64,000 bases of DNA from F22 sp963678855 (GCA_963678855.1 OY787448.1:186001-250000); one strand, 5' to 3'. Positions 45,625 through 54,103 are shown, counted from the stretch's first letter. Program-made: numbers and translations. Notes: generated by a model not told the origin, from the sequence alone.

Positions 45625-46131
45625 TTATTCTAGCATAAGCATTAACTGAGAACACTCCCCGCTATCACCAGTTATTGTAACTGTACATGTAAACTCAAAA
45701 CGTATTTTTTGACCTGCACTGTCCTTTGTTTCAATCCAAGAGCTAATATGGTACATACCGTTGATTAAGTAAAGAGCATCCTCTTTTTTCTCTTTGTCAT
45801 CTGGGAATTTAGCTGGGCTACACAGATTTAAATTCTTTGTAATATAATCTTCTGCGCAGTTGTATGCCACTAAAGGCTTACCCTCTTCATTTAGCTCAAT
45901 ATCGGAATCTAAGTCAATACCAGCTGCGAGATAACTTAGAAGACCAATAATTAAGCATATGATTACTACGACAACAATCAATGCAATCCAACATCCATTA
46001 TGTCTTTTGGGTTTAGGTAACATTGGTTGTGACCTTATCACTGGTGGATTAATAGGATAACCGCAATATGGGCACGACTGTGCTACATCACTTATTTGTT
46101 TGCCACATTCAGGGCAGTCTTTTAAAGCCAT
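45625..46131 (-). CDS. Zinc-ribbon membrane protein
   Basis: A 168-residue protein with an N-terminal zinc ribbon (CPECGKQ .. CPYCGYP, residues 6-24), a Pro-rich linker, one transmembrane helix (about 48-70) and an extracytoplasmic domain of about 95 residues with three cysteines. Such zinc-ribbon/TM proteins are common and functionally undefined. It is separated by 186 bases from the defence operon on its right-hand side. Confidence 0.75.
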   Translation of the reverse strand: MALKDCPECGKQISDVAQSCPYCGYPINPPVIRSQPMLPKPKRHNGCWIALIVVVVIICLIIGLLSYLAAGIDLDSDIELNEEGKPLVAYNCAEDYITKNLNLCSPAKFPDDKEKKEDALYLINGMYHISSWIETKDSAGQKIRFEFTCTVTITGDSGECSQLMLMLE

Positions 46132-46177
46132 AATATTGATTTTATAAACTACTGTATTTTGTAGTAAAGTTAGTCTT

Positions 46178-47050
46178 TTAGTTCATACCACCTATCACCT
46201 TCCCCCTAGCCTCTTCCCACTCCTTCTCACTAATCACCCCATCCTCATGCAGCTCATCCAGCAAAATCAACTTCTCTTTCACCACCACATACTGCTGTTT
46301 CTGCATCTTCTTATGCTCCACACGCTCGATAAAGCCAGCACCAATGATGCTAGTGGGAAGGGCCACAAGTCCGATGCTGAAGAAGCCGATAATACCACCT
46401 ATCACATGGCCAGTGGCGGTGGAGGGAAACAGGTTATTGCTTCCGATAGAGGCCATGGTGCCGAGGGTCCATTGAAAGGCTGCAAAAAGATTAGGGAAAG
46501 CGCCAGACTGCTCTGGGCCTTCGAGGGAGTACATCAGCAGGGTGGAGATAATGATGACGATCAAGGCCACAAAACTAGTGACAAGAAGTTCGTATCGCTT
46601 CTCTTTAATCACACTCCCGACTAAATGCATGGAGTTATTGTATCGGTTGACCTTGAGTATGCGAAGGATACGGACTAGGCGTATCATTCTGAGGAATCGT
46701 AGGTCGATTGTGAAGAGTAATGGTAGGTAAAATGGCAGAATGGCGACAAGGTCTATCAGTCCGTAGGTGGAGGTCATAAACCGTAGGATGGAACGCCATC
46801 TGGTTGGTGCTGGATGGGAGATATGGGCGACCACTAGTCGCAGAAGATACTCAACAGAAAAGATGATGACGGTGATGGTATCAAAGGTATCTATATATTG
46901 TCCGATGGCGCTATGTACAGAGGGGATGGTGTCCAGGATGATACCGATCACACTGAGGACGATCAGCAGCAGGATGCTACGATCGAGGTATGGTGTGTTA
47001 TAGAGCAAGGTGTGGAGTTTTAGAAGTGAAGCAGATTCTTGCTTTTCCAT
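46178..47050 (-). CDS. Voltage-gated ion-channel-like protein with an atypical pore
   Basis: A 290-residue single-subunit 6-TM channel homologue. S1-S4 span about 22-150; S4 is visible as LRMIRLVRILRILKV with regularly spaced Arg. The pore helix and filter read WTLGTMASIGSNNLFP (near 195-210) where potassium channels have T-x-G-Y-G-D, so the canonical filter is absent. A C-terminal SHOCT-like segment (LLDELHEDGVISEKEWEEAR) follows. Ion selectivity cannot be predicted. -7 box TAATTTTG on the minus strand at 47084-47091. Confidence 0.85.
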   Translation of the reverse strand: MEKQESASLLKLHTLLYNTPYLDRSILLLIVLSVIGIILDTIPSVHSAIGQYIDTFDTITVIIFSVEYLLRLVVAHISHPAPTRWRSILRFMTSTYGLIDLVAILPFYLPLLFTIDLRFLRMIRLVRILRILKVNRYNNSMHLVGSVIKEKRYELLVTSFVALIVIIISTLLMYSLEGPEQSGAFPNLFAAFQWTLGTMASIGSNNLFPSTATGHVIGGIIGFFSIGLVALPTSIIGAGFIERVEHKKMQKQQYVVVKEKLILLDELHEDGVISEKEWEEARGKVIGGMN

Positions 47051-47246
47051 GTACTTAGCTTTAAGGATTTGAATACAGTGCTACAAAATTAAAATTTTAT
47101 CTGATATTACAGACATAAATTACAAGAATTGTACAGATATTTGGAGTATTTTTCCCGAATCGCAAAATATACACGTTATTAAATAGCAAAAACGAGAGGA
47201 CAGATTAGCTACTATCAGCTAGGTAGATGGGATGGATGTGACAAAT

Positions 47247-47280
47247 AATAAGGGACCTCCTGTGTAGGAAGTCCCTTATT
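47247..47280 (-). terminator. Hairpin downstream of the amidase gene
   Basis: AATAAGGGAC (47247-47256) pairs with 47271-47280, extended by four more pairs after one mismatch, 28 bases past the amidase stop. Confidence 0.7.
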
Positions 47281-47307
47281 ATGGTCTTGTCAAGTAAGGC
47301 ATGTGGT

Positions 47308-48027
47308 TTATGGAAAATCCGGCGCCGGCGGCACCGGATTCCCATCATTCTCATTCATGATCGCACTGCACGTCATCCCCTCATCCATCATCAGCGCCTC
47401 CCCCGTCTCCCCACCCCATTCCACCTTCAGATATTCCTCTGCAGCGGCACACAGGTTTTGTAGCTCTGGAGTGATAGGCTCGCCGCCATGGCCTTGCGCA
47501 TGGACATAATTTCTTGATACAACAGCCATTTCGCGGAGGTACAGCAGCCATTCCATATGGGCATCATAACAGGGACACATCTTGATCCAGTCGACGCTGG
47601 TGATCTGTCCGTCGCCATTGATATCGGGGGAGAGGTCGCGATGGCCAAGGACATCGTAGATTTTAAATTCGTTGACAAGCAGGGCAATCAGATGCTTGAT
47701 GGCTAGTTGCTGGAGCGGGGTACGGGTATCGGTTGGTTTGCCTTGGGAATCTAGTCCGCCGATATAGCAGATGCCTATGCTGGTGGCGTTGTGGCCTTTG
47801 CAGTGGGCACCCATTTCGTTTAGGGGACGGCCTAGGTGGATGATGCCTTTTGGGTCGACTATATAATGGTAGCCGATATCGCGGAAATGGCGGTCGTGGA
47901 TGTGCCAGTGGGCGATCTCTTCGGTGGTTACATCACTATTTGTGCTGGTAGCAGCACAGTGCACAATGATAGTATCAATCTTTCGAGTGATACTGCGGGT
48001 TTTGAATAGGGTTTCATATATTTTCAT
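47308..48027 (-). CDS. N-acetylmuramoyl-L-alanine amidase (phage-lysozyme-like)
   Basis: A 239-residue amidase_2 (PGRP/T7 lysozyme-like) enzyme that cleaves the peptide from peptidoglycan glycan strands. Zinc ligand candidates are His in IIVHCAAT and in LGHRDLSPD plus Cys in KMCPCYDA; the substrate region includes DIGYHYIVDPKG and MGAHCKGHN. No signal peptide. The C-terminal ~50 residues are Glu/Gly/Pro-rich and not conserved. It follows smalltalk and HU genes on the same strand, a recurring Bacteroidales arrangement thought to be of phage or element origin. Confidence 0.92.
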   Translation of the reverse strand: MKIYETLFKTRSITRKIDTIIVHCAATSTNSDVTTEEIAHWHIHDRHFRDIGYHYIVDPKGIIHLGRPLNEMGAHCKGHNATSIGICYIGGLDSQGKPTDTRTPLQQLAIKHLIALLVNEFKIYDVLGHRDLSPDINGDGQITSVDWIKMCPCYDAHMEWLLYLREMAVVSRNYVHAQGHGGEPITPELQNLCAAAEEYLKVEWGGETGEALMMDEGMTCSAIMNENDGNPVPPAPDFP

Positions 48028-48150
48028 GATTTGTTTGTTTTTGATTAGTTTGAAAGGGGGTGGCTTTGGGCTAAAAAAAGGAGGTTGATGATTGGTTTAA
48101 ATAGACTGATTAATAATATATTTTGAACGAGCAGCTATGCAGCACAAATA

Positions 48151-48174
48151 CCGCCCCGCACTGTTGCGGGGCGG
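48151..48174 (-). terminator. GC-rich hairpin between smalltalk and amidase genes
   Basis: CCGCCCCGCA (48151-48160) pairs perfectly with 48165-48174 around CTGT, 15 bases past the smalltalk stop; a possible attenuating or processing hairpin within the operon. Confidence 0.7.
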
Positions 48175-48188
48175 ATGATTATAGTCCT

Positions 48189-48323
48189 CTACAGGAGGTT
48201 AGCTGCATTGGCCGCTTGCGTACCGATGGCACCCATAAGGGCAGACAGTACGGCGATAGCGATGTTGATCCAGTTTGAAATGCTCCAGTGTCTGGGAGAG
48301 GCGTCTTTACTCATTGGTTTCAT
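48189..48323 (-). CDS. Smalltalk family small protein
   Basis: A 44-residue peptide, MKPMSKDASPRHW.. followed by a single hydrophobic helix (NIAIAVLSALMGAIG) and a short Ala/Asn tail. Length, position between an HU-like gene and an amidase gene, and the W..I.IAVLSAL..  pattern match the smalltalk family of Bacteroidota. Function unknown; a small membrane peptide acting with the amidase, holin-like, is an inference. ATG 48314 is an alternative start. Confidence 0.75.
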   Translation of the reverse strand: MKPMSKDASPRHWSISNWINIAIAVLSALMGAIGTQAANAANLL

Positions 48324-48511
48324 TGAATTGTTTATTTAAAGGGGTTTATACTATTAAAAAAAGGGGGCTGGACAGCTTTGAGTGGCTGAATAAAAAAACG
48401 ACTAGAATACAGTTGATTTTCCTTCCTTTCAGGAGTTTGAGATTCAACCACTCAGACGCTACGCGCCAGCTCGTCACTCTTTGGAGCGAGCAGCTATCCA
48501 GCATCCCTACT
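48324..48511 (-). other. Structured intergenic region between HU-like and smalltalk genes
   Basis: TGAGTGGCTGAAT (48379-48391) pairs with 48442-48454 apart from one mismatch, enclosing 50 bases. A repeat CGAGCAGCTATCCAGCA (48487-48503) preceded by CTCTTTGG lies next to the HU stop and recurs near 48128 and 53202. Confidence 0.4.
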
Positions 48512-49048
48512 CTAACCTAGCAAGTCACCGCTGTCGCCAGAGTCACCGCCAGTGTCTCCAGATCCAGAGTCACCAGATCCAGAGTCACCAGAGCCAGAAT
48601 CTCCTGCGTCGTCAGTGGCATCTGCTGGGTCGGCATCGGCACTGTGGTCCATCTCGTAGATGATTTCATCGGACAAGGTGGTACGTGTGGTTTTGCCTGA
48701 GCGATGCTTCTCTTCACGGAAGATAACGTGGGCGGCATTGACTTGTGCAGGACCGACGTCTTCTGGAGATTCTACGCCATTGCCTTGGGCATTGACGGTG
48801 AGATGCAGGATACCTAGTTTGTCCAGCTTCACTGAGAAACCAAGGCGGAAGAACTGGTTCACCGTCTCTCCAAGGTTTTCAAGCACGTTTCGGATATCAC
48901 CAGGGGTTAGTGATGACTTTTCGGCGATGGCACGGGCCAAATCATCGGTAGATACCATGCCACGGGATTTTACTGCTGGATAATACAACGTTTTACCTGT
49001 TTCCTTATCAGGAAATGGCGACTTACGCGCCTTAATCAAAACACTCAT
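48512..49048 (-). CDS. HU-related DNA-binding protein with acidic repeat tail
   Basis: The 178-residue protein belongs to the divergent HU/IHF group of Bacteroidales: VKSRGMVSTDDLARAIAEKS, a DNA-arm-like FRLGFSVKLDKLGILHL, then a tail from about residue 135 made of Asp/Gly/Ser/Ala. The tail contains DSGSG units encoded by three 15-bp tandem repeats (48558-48602). Basic residues precede the tail (EEKHRSGKTTRTT). It likely binds or bends DNA; the acidic tail may tune binding. It is first in the HU-smalltalk-amidase cluster. Confidence 0.85.
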   Translation of the reverse strand: MSVLIKARKSPFPDKETGKTLYYPAVKSRGMVSTDDLARAIAEKSSLTPGDIRNVLENLGETVNQFFRLGFSVKLDKLGILHLTVNAQGNGVESPEDVGPAQVNAAHVIFREEKHRSGKTTRTTLSDEIIYEMDHSADADPADATDDAGDSGSGDSGSGDSGSGDTGGDSGDSGDLLG

Positions 49049-49138
49049 ATTCGTTTGTTTTTAATGGGTTATTACTCGTTTCAGATGCTGGGCGATGCGA
49101 CTGCCGGCTAGTATGCAGGGCCTCTCTGAATACGGTAG

Positions 49139-49187
49139 CAAAGATACGGCGACGGCCGAGGGGGCTGTCCGCATTTTGTCCGCATTT
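49139..49187 (-). promoter_or_regulatory. HU operon promoter with an 11-bp tandem operator
   Basis: Minus-strand -7 box TATCTTTG (49139-49146). Immediately upstream are two perfect copies of TGTCCGCATTT in tandem (49166-49176, 49177-49187), one helical turn apart, covering the -33 region. Confidence 0.6.
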
Positions 49188-49269
49188 AAGGAAATGATAA
49201 ATAATAAGCTCCTAGTCTACTAAAAATCAATGTTTTTTAACAGAGAAAGTATTATTAATAGCATTTAAG

Positions 49270-49300
49270 TTGCTGGAACCGAAATATAGCAGTAATTTTG
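49270..49300 (+). promoter_or_regulatory. Promoter for the Panacea toxin-antitoxin pair
   Basis: TTG (49270-49272), 20-base spacer, TAATTTTG (49293-49300). Confidence 0.7.
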
Positions 49301-49324
49301 TGTCGCAAAACAATGAATAGTGAT

Positions 49325-49951
49325 ATGAAAACAAATGACCAAATTCTGACAATTAAATCTGCTGTCTTATACATTTTAAAATCTTTCCCCAATGGAGTGG
49401 ACAATGTAAAATTGTATAAGCTTATGTATTTTGCTCAACAAGAGCACCTATGTCGCTTTGGTAGAGTTATTTTTGATGATACATTTAAAGCTCTACCTTT
49501 AGGTCCTGTCCCTTCGTTTACACAAAAAGCATTTGAGTACCAAATAAGACTTCATGATAATGAGGCTCATAAACATGATGAAGCCAGTGAGGAAATCACA
49601 GAAAGCATGAAGCAATTCTGCCAGTCATTCCAAGTCCATAAGGCGACAAACGAAAAGGGTAAATTAGTCACTCGTATTTCTTCCTCTGAACAACCTGATT
49701 TAGATGAACTTTCAAAATCTGATATAGAGTGTTTAGATAAAATCGTGAACGAATATAAGCATATGTCCGCTTATGATCTAGCTAAAAAATCACATAAAGA
49801 TCAAGCCTGGTTAGATACACGAGAAAAGATGAAGGAAGATCCTGAAATGTATAGAATCACATCTATCGAAATTCTAAAGTCTGCGAATGCTACTCCTGCA
49901 ATGATTGACTATGTCAAGGAGAATATGCAAATCATGGATGCTTTAAGCTAA
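49325..49951 (+). CDS. Panacea (DUF4065/SocA-like) antitoxin
   Basis: The 208-residue protein carries the Panacea domain: KLYKLMYFAQQEHLCRFGR, DDTFKALPLGPVP and a C-terminal SDIECLDKIVNEYKHMSAYDL, the region of the usual D-x-x-Y-x-x-Y helix. This domain neutralises many unrelated toxins. ATG 49325 leaves an 18-base leader from the predicted start site; ATG 49313 is also possible. The stop overlaps the next start (TAATG), the expected coupling of antitoxin and toxin. Confidence 0.85.
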   Translation: MKTNDQILTIKSAVLYILKSFPNGVDNVKLYKLMYFAQQEHLCRFGRVIFDDTFKALPLGPVPSFTQKAFEYQIRLHDNEAHKHDEASEEITESMKQFCQSFQVHKATNEKGKLVTRISSSEQPDLDELSKSDIECLDKIVNEYKHMSAYDLAKKSHKDQAWLDTREKMKEDPEMYRITSIEILKSANATPAMIDYVKENMQIMDALS

Positions 49952-50394
49952 TGAAGATGGATTGTGATATATTAAACAAACTGAAGTTATCTACTGCCGA
50001 TGTTGGCGATGTCTTTTTCCTTGCTTTGGGCGAAGAAGATGGCATTACTCCACAAGATGGGTATGATACCCGAAACAAGTTTATTGTTGTATTGGGCAAA
50101 GATGATAACGGAGATTTGATTTTATCTACGGCCATAAATACGAAAAGCCATGAAGCCAATGAGCAGATGCGTGATTTTCAGTACCCCTTGCTCCATTCAA
50201 AATATGACTTTTTAAAATACACAAGCTTTGTAAATTGTTATCAGTATTTACGTGATCTGAACATTGAGAAGTTGGAGAACGCTGAGTATAAAGGGCGTAT
50301 TGATGATGAAGATATGGCCAATATAAAGCAACTGATTATTGATTCACCTCTAAGTAAACGTAAGGTTTTAAGGAGATTCAAACTTATCAAGTAA
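49951..50394 (+). CDS. PemK/MazF-like putative toxin
   Basis: A 147-residue protein overlapping the antitoxin stop by one base. DVGDVFFLALGEEDG followed by RNKFIVVLG and LILSTAINT resembles the SH3-like barrel of PemK/MazF/Kid RNases and of related growth inhibitors. Assignment rests on this resemblance and on the Panacea partner; an mRNA interferase activity is inferred. Confidence 0.65.
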   Translation: MKMDCDILNKLKLSTADVGDVFFLALGEEDGITPQDGYDTRNKFIVVLGKDDNGDLILSTAINTKSHEANEQMRDFQYPLLHSKYDFLKYTSFVNCYQYLRDLNIEKLENAEYKGRIDDEDMANIKQLIIDSPLSKRKVLRRFKLIK

Positions 50395-50400
50395 TAGTAT

Positions 50401-50437
50401 ATTTAGGGCTGTTGTGCTTAGCACAACAGCCCTAAAT
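50401..50437. terminator. 17-bp perfect hairpin between convergent genes
   Basis: 50401-50417 pairs perfectly with 50421-50437 around TTA, between the toxin stop and the dnaB stop; likely a bidirectional terminator. Confidence 0.85.
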
Positions 50438-50460
50438 TGTACATTAGAGTGGATATCTAT

Positions 50461-51852
50461 TTACCCTTCTCCAATCTCCTCAAACCGCGTAGCCCCTTTC
50501 CAGAACTTCAAGCTCACCTCGCCCACTGGGCCACCACGATGCTTGGCAATCACTAGCATGGCATCGCTTGCGCTGGTCATGCCCTGGCGTTGCTGTTCCG
50601 ACACTTTCGTACCGATGGCATCGGGACGGTGGATAAACATCACCATATCGGCATCTTGCTCCAAAGCACCTGTGTCACGGAGGTCACTAAGTTGTGGTTT
50701 ACGTTCATCGGCATCGCGCTTTTCGATATCACGGTTGAGCTGCGACAAAACCAAGACTGGTACATTGAGGTCTTTGGCGATTTGCTTGAGCATGCCCGAG
50801 ATACTGGCCATTTCATACTGACGGGTCGTGTTTTTGCCCGACTTACGATTACGCATCAGCTGGATATAATCGATTACAATCAATTTGACTTTAAAGCGCA
50901 ACACGGCGCGACGGGCACGGCTATACAGTTCGTGGATGTCCATCGCAGGAGTCACATCGATGATATACCGTTTATGCCCTATCTCCTGCACCCGTTCATA
51001 GCCCCGCTTGATCATCTCCTTCTCGGCTAGCGACACTTTCTCTGGCGTGTCTAGCAGATCCTTGGAAACCCGTGCTTCGGAAAACAAGACACGCTCGGCA
51101 ATCTCCTGTCCCACCATCTCCAGCGAGTAAAACATCACAGGGGCCTCTTGCTCTAGATCCTTGACGATTTCGGTGGCCCAATTGGCTACCAATGCCGTCT
51201 TCCCCATCCCAGGACGAGCCGCCAAGACATACAGTTTGCCTGGTTTGAAGCCCCCAGAGATGCGGTCGAACTTCCTAAAGCCCGTGAGCAATCCGCTAGT
51301 AGGCAAGTTGCCCGCTATTTTCTCCATCACATGATGGAAGGCGATCTTCACCTCGTCCACCATATCGCTTTCCAGATTCGGCACATACTGATTGTGGATA
51401 TCCATGATTTTATCCTCCGTAGACGACAAGATATCTTCTCCTAGTCCTTCGCCGCTGAGCACCTTCTTACGAGTGTCATCCATCACGGCCAGCAAGCGGC
51501 GCTTCACACCTAGATCATGTAGCCAGTCGGCATGCTGCAACACATATTCCCCCGTGGTGGCTTCCAGTTGCAGCTCCATCAACACCTGCATGCGGTGATC
51601 ACCGCCTTCACCATAATCTACCTTCCATTGCTCATGGATAGAATAGATATCTATCTTTTGACCTCCTCCCTCTGTAAACATCTTGTCCATCAAGGAAAAA
51701 ATAATCTGATAATCCTTCACACTGAAGTCTTCCGCCGTCACACGGTTTTTCAGATCGGCCAGTCGGTCTTCATCTGCTAAGATACCTGCCAATAATTTTG
51801 TCTCAAGACCTGGCGCTGTCAAAGCAGCTGCCTTCGTAATTTCTTTGCTCAT
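50461..51852 (-). CDS. dnaB: DnaB-like replicative helicase (accessory type)
   Basis: A 463-residue hexameric 5'-3' helicase. Walker A is ARPGMGKTALV, Walker B LIVIDYIQLM, with LVLSQLNRDIEKR, DLRDTGALEQDADMVMFIHR and the arginine-finger region KHRGGPVG. The N-terminal domain is short and starts unlike the usual LPPQ..AEQ motif of chromosomal DnaB, which suggests an element-borne copy. Its start overlaps the preceding 119-residue gene by 50 bases. Confidence 0.93.
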   Translation of the reverse strand: MSKEITKAAALTAPGLETKLLAGILADEDRLADLKNRVTAEDFSVKDYQIIFSLMDKMFTEGGGQKIDIYSIHEQWKVDYGEGGDHRMQVLMELQLEATTGEYVLQHADWLHDLGVKRRLLAVMDDTRKKVLSGEGLGEDILSSTEDKIMDIHNQYVPNLESDMVDEVKIAFHHVMEKIAGNLPTSGLLTGFRKFDRISGGFKPGKLYVLAARPGMGKTALVANWATEIVKDLEQEAPVMFYSLEMVGQEIAERVLFSEARVSKDLLDTPEKVSLAEKEMIKRGYERVQEIGHKRYIIDVTPAMDIHELYSRARRAVLRFKVKLIVIDYIQLMRNRKSGKNTTRQYEMASISGMLKQIAKDLNVPVLVLSQLNRDIEKRDADERKPQLSDLRDTGALEQDADMVMFIHRPDAIGTKVSEQQRQGMTSASDAMLVIAKHRGGPVGEVSLKFWKGATRFEEIGEG

Positions 51853-52162
51853 TGTATTTATCGATTAAGTGATTGATGCACGATTCGTTGAGTCGACGCA
51901 TGGCCTCTTCGGGACATAACTCGCCCACAAACCAATCGTTGATAATCAGGGCCTGCTCCCCAGTAAAATAGTGCTGATTAGGATTATAGCCCATATGCTC
52001 TAGCTGCTTCTGTAGTTGGACACATCGGCCCATATAGCGGCGCAAACTGCGTTTTCGAGAAGCGGTACCCAGCGTAGGAAAAATCCATTTAGACACCTCA
52101 TCTTTCGAGATGCGCAGTTCGCCAAGTACCTGCCATAGTTCTGGATCTATCTGACGTTTCAT
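51803..52162 (-). CDS. Unknown protein between helicase and a putative loader
   Basis: Not recognised. 119 residues, basic in the middle (TASRKRSLRRYMGR), helical throughout, with a C-terminus that overlaps dnaB by 50 bases. The 4-base overlap with the upstream gene and the overlap with dnaB put it in a replication operon, so a helicase accessory or primosome protein is possible. Confidence 0.6.
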   Translation of the reverse strand: MKRQIDPELWQVLGELRISKDEVSKWIFPTLGTASRKRSLRRYMGRCVQLQKQLEHMGYNPNQHYFTGEQALIINDWFVGELCPEEAMRRLNESCINHLIDKYNEQRNYEGSCFDSARS

Positions 52163-53154
52163 CCTCGTTGTCCTCGTCTACGTTTCATTTCTCGTACGAG
52201 ATGTCGATTCTTTTGGCCGCCCGCCAGAAATGCCTCGTGCTTCTCAAGTTGACGGGCAATATACAGAAATGGCCTATCGAGATAAAATTTCTTTTTCAGC
52301 TCCAATAACTCCTTCATACAAGCCGATGCCATATTGCCCCAGTCGGATGCCTGCGTCAGAAACAGCACATTGTACGGATCCAGATCTAGTTTGTTCTCCT
52401 TGAGCAACTGCCAAAACAGGGGCAGATTGTAGCCACCCGTCAACGCATAATCGGGTACTTGGCGCAGATATCGACACACATGCATCGCCTCGTAAGGGTT
52501 CTTTACAAAGCCAGGGATATGCTCGTCGGTACGCATGCGTTTTAATATGCTGGTCACCGTAGGTCGCGAATAGCCTGCCTTGTCTTTGATATCCAAAATG
52601 ACAGGCATGCCATAGGGATTGAGAATCTCTTCGCGCTCCACCACCTCCATACTGGCCAACTGCTCTTTCCACTGCACACGCTCCGCAGCTTCCTGCTCCA
52701 CATCACGGGTATCTTCAGGATAGTACTGCTTGGCCATGTCGCACAGCCAACGGACCGTCAGTTCTTTGTGGCACTTCTCGGTGGCACCTTCTTTCTCCAT
52801 ATGAGCGATGATGCGGTCGAACTGGAACATCAACGGATTGCCTTTGCGGCCATAATCGACCAAAAACAGCAGATAAGCTAGCAGCACATCGTCCTTGAGA
52901 TCCAAGAACGCGAGCATGGTGAGCGTATGCTGCAAGTCATACAAGTCTTCACACAAGGCCCCTTCAGGGACAAACCGTGTCAAGCTATCCGAAGGGAAGT
53001 AGCTTGGTGAATGATGCACATAGCCTCGTGGCGCTTGGCCAGCCTTGATGCAGTTGAGTACTTCGTTGATGCATTGGCGGTGGCCACCTGCATCATCGCA
53101 AACTAGGAGCACGGCAAATAAAGCGTGCGGATTGAATTTGTTTTCTTGTTTCAT
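52159..53154 (-). CDS. Unknown 331-residue protein, first gene of the dnaB operon
   Basis: Not recognised. Mostly helical; residues about 190-206 (KDKAGYSRPTVTSILKRM) look like an HTH. The C-terminus is strongly basic (MKRRRGQRG). Operon position ahead of dnaB suggests an initiator, helicase-loader or replication regulator, by context only. Confidence 0.6.
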   Translation of the reverse strand: MKQENKFNPHALFAVLLVCDDAGGHRQCINEVLNCIKAGQAPRGYVHHSPSYFPSDSLTRFVPEGALCEDLYDLQHTLTMLAFLDLKDDVLLAYLLFLVDYGRKGNPLMFQFDRIIAHMEKEGATEKCHKELTVRWLCDMAKQYYPEDTRDVEQEAAERVQWKEQLASMEVVEREEILNPYGMPVILDIKDKAGYSRPTVTSILKRMRTDEHIPGFVKNPYEAMHVCRYLRQVPDYALTGGYNLPLFWQLLKENKLDLDPYNVLFLTQASDWGNMASACMKELLELKKKFYLDRPFLYIARQLEKHEAFLAGGQKNRHLVREMKRRRGQRG

Positions 53155-53410
53155 TGGTTTTTTATTTGGTTTATTATTTTGTACAGCTGCTCGCTCTTTG
53201 GTGAGCTACTATCCAGCACCCTCCCCGAAGGTTTCTCCGCGTAGCGGTCACTTTCCCAACCCCCTCGGCACGAGGCCGGTTCCTGGTAAATGACACCTAG
53301 CTAAATTTTTACGCGCAGCATGATATATATACCAGGTACCAGGCCTTCGGCTTTCTTGTTCTTCTTCTCCTTCTTTTTCTCCTTCTCTTGAGTAGGTAAT
53401 AAAGAGAATG
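53155..53410. other. Intergenic region with a repeat and a polypurine tract
   Basis: It contains CTCTTTGG followed by TGAGCTACTATCCAGCA (53194-53218), related to 48477-48503, and a 40-base pyrimidine-only-plus-G tract (about 53351-53392) that reads as a Lys/Glu-rich stretch in the -1 frame after the next gene's stop. Confidence 0.4.
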
Positions 53411-54103
53411 CTACAAAAAGCGACTTGTTAATTGTGCATTTTGAGTCTTCTCACCTTTTTTGTCAATCAATTTATGCATGGTTTCTTCATCTTGAAAAGT
53501 CTCCAAAATTTTATTGTACCGACACTTCGAATAAGCTCGTATTAATCGATTATCCCTATCATCAAAAGTCGTACAATATTTCATGCGATCTAGATATTTG
53601 ACAAGCATAATTTCTATCGGTATGCGTACTTGTATTTTGGTCGTTTTGTGTCCTAACCGCAGCACAGCTTTCTGCAAACTGACCGACGTCAAAAATCCCT
53701 GCTGAAAAAGGCGCAAATCGAAGAACTCATTATCAACCAAAACAGTCAGGCATTTTTCAATATGTTCCACTGGCTTCACCAACTCATAGCCCCACTGCTT
53801 GATGCGCGCATCATCTAAAGGCATAAAACCAGAGTGATTCATAATCTTCGGTTCCACATGTCGATACACCGCCACCGCATCATGCCCCAGTTGGCCTATT
53901 TCGCGGTACAATCTCAACACCTTCTCCTGCACTCCCCAATGAATCGGCACATAATAAAACTCCATATCGAGCTTGAAATAGTCCCAATTAAAAGCGAATG
54001 CTTCGCGAAATGCTCGCATATTACAAGCTTCCTCCGAATCGATAACTAGGCTAGTCACCTTACTTAAGGTACTAGCCGATGACATCATTTTGTTCATCGT
54101 CAT
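53411..54103 (-). CDS. Unknown protein, possible replication or regulatory protein
   Basis: Not recognised. 230 residues, rich in aromatic and basic residues, mostly helical, with a central GYELVKPVEHIEKCLTVLVD region and a two-helix C-terminus. Transcribed divergently from the 559-residue gene, with a TACTTTTG -7 box at 54231-54238. The predicted leader of about 120 bases contains three 21-bp repeats. The TQEKEKKKEKKNKK-coding tract just past its stop lies in the -1 frame. Confidence 0.6.
   Translation of the reverse strand: MTMNKMMSSASTLSKVTSLVIDSEEACNMRAFREAFAFNWDYFKLDMEFYYVPIHWGVQEKVLRLYREIGQLGHDAVAVYRHVEPKIMNHSGFMPLDDARIKQWGYELVKPVEHIEKCLTVLVDNEFFDLRLFQQGFLTSVSLQKAVLRLGHKTTKIQVRIPIEIMLVKYLDRMKYCTTFDDRDNRLIRAYSKCRYNKILETFQDEETMHKLIDKKGEKTQNAQLTSRFL

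Noticed and set aside
50590..51030. Plus-strand frame opposite dnaB
   Set aside because: Antisense shadow of a complete DnaB with all motifs.
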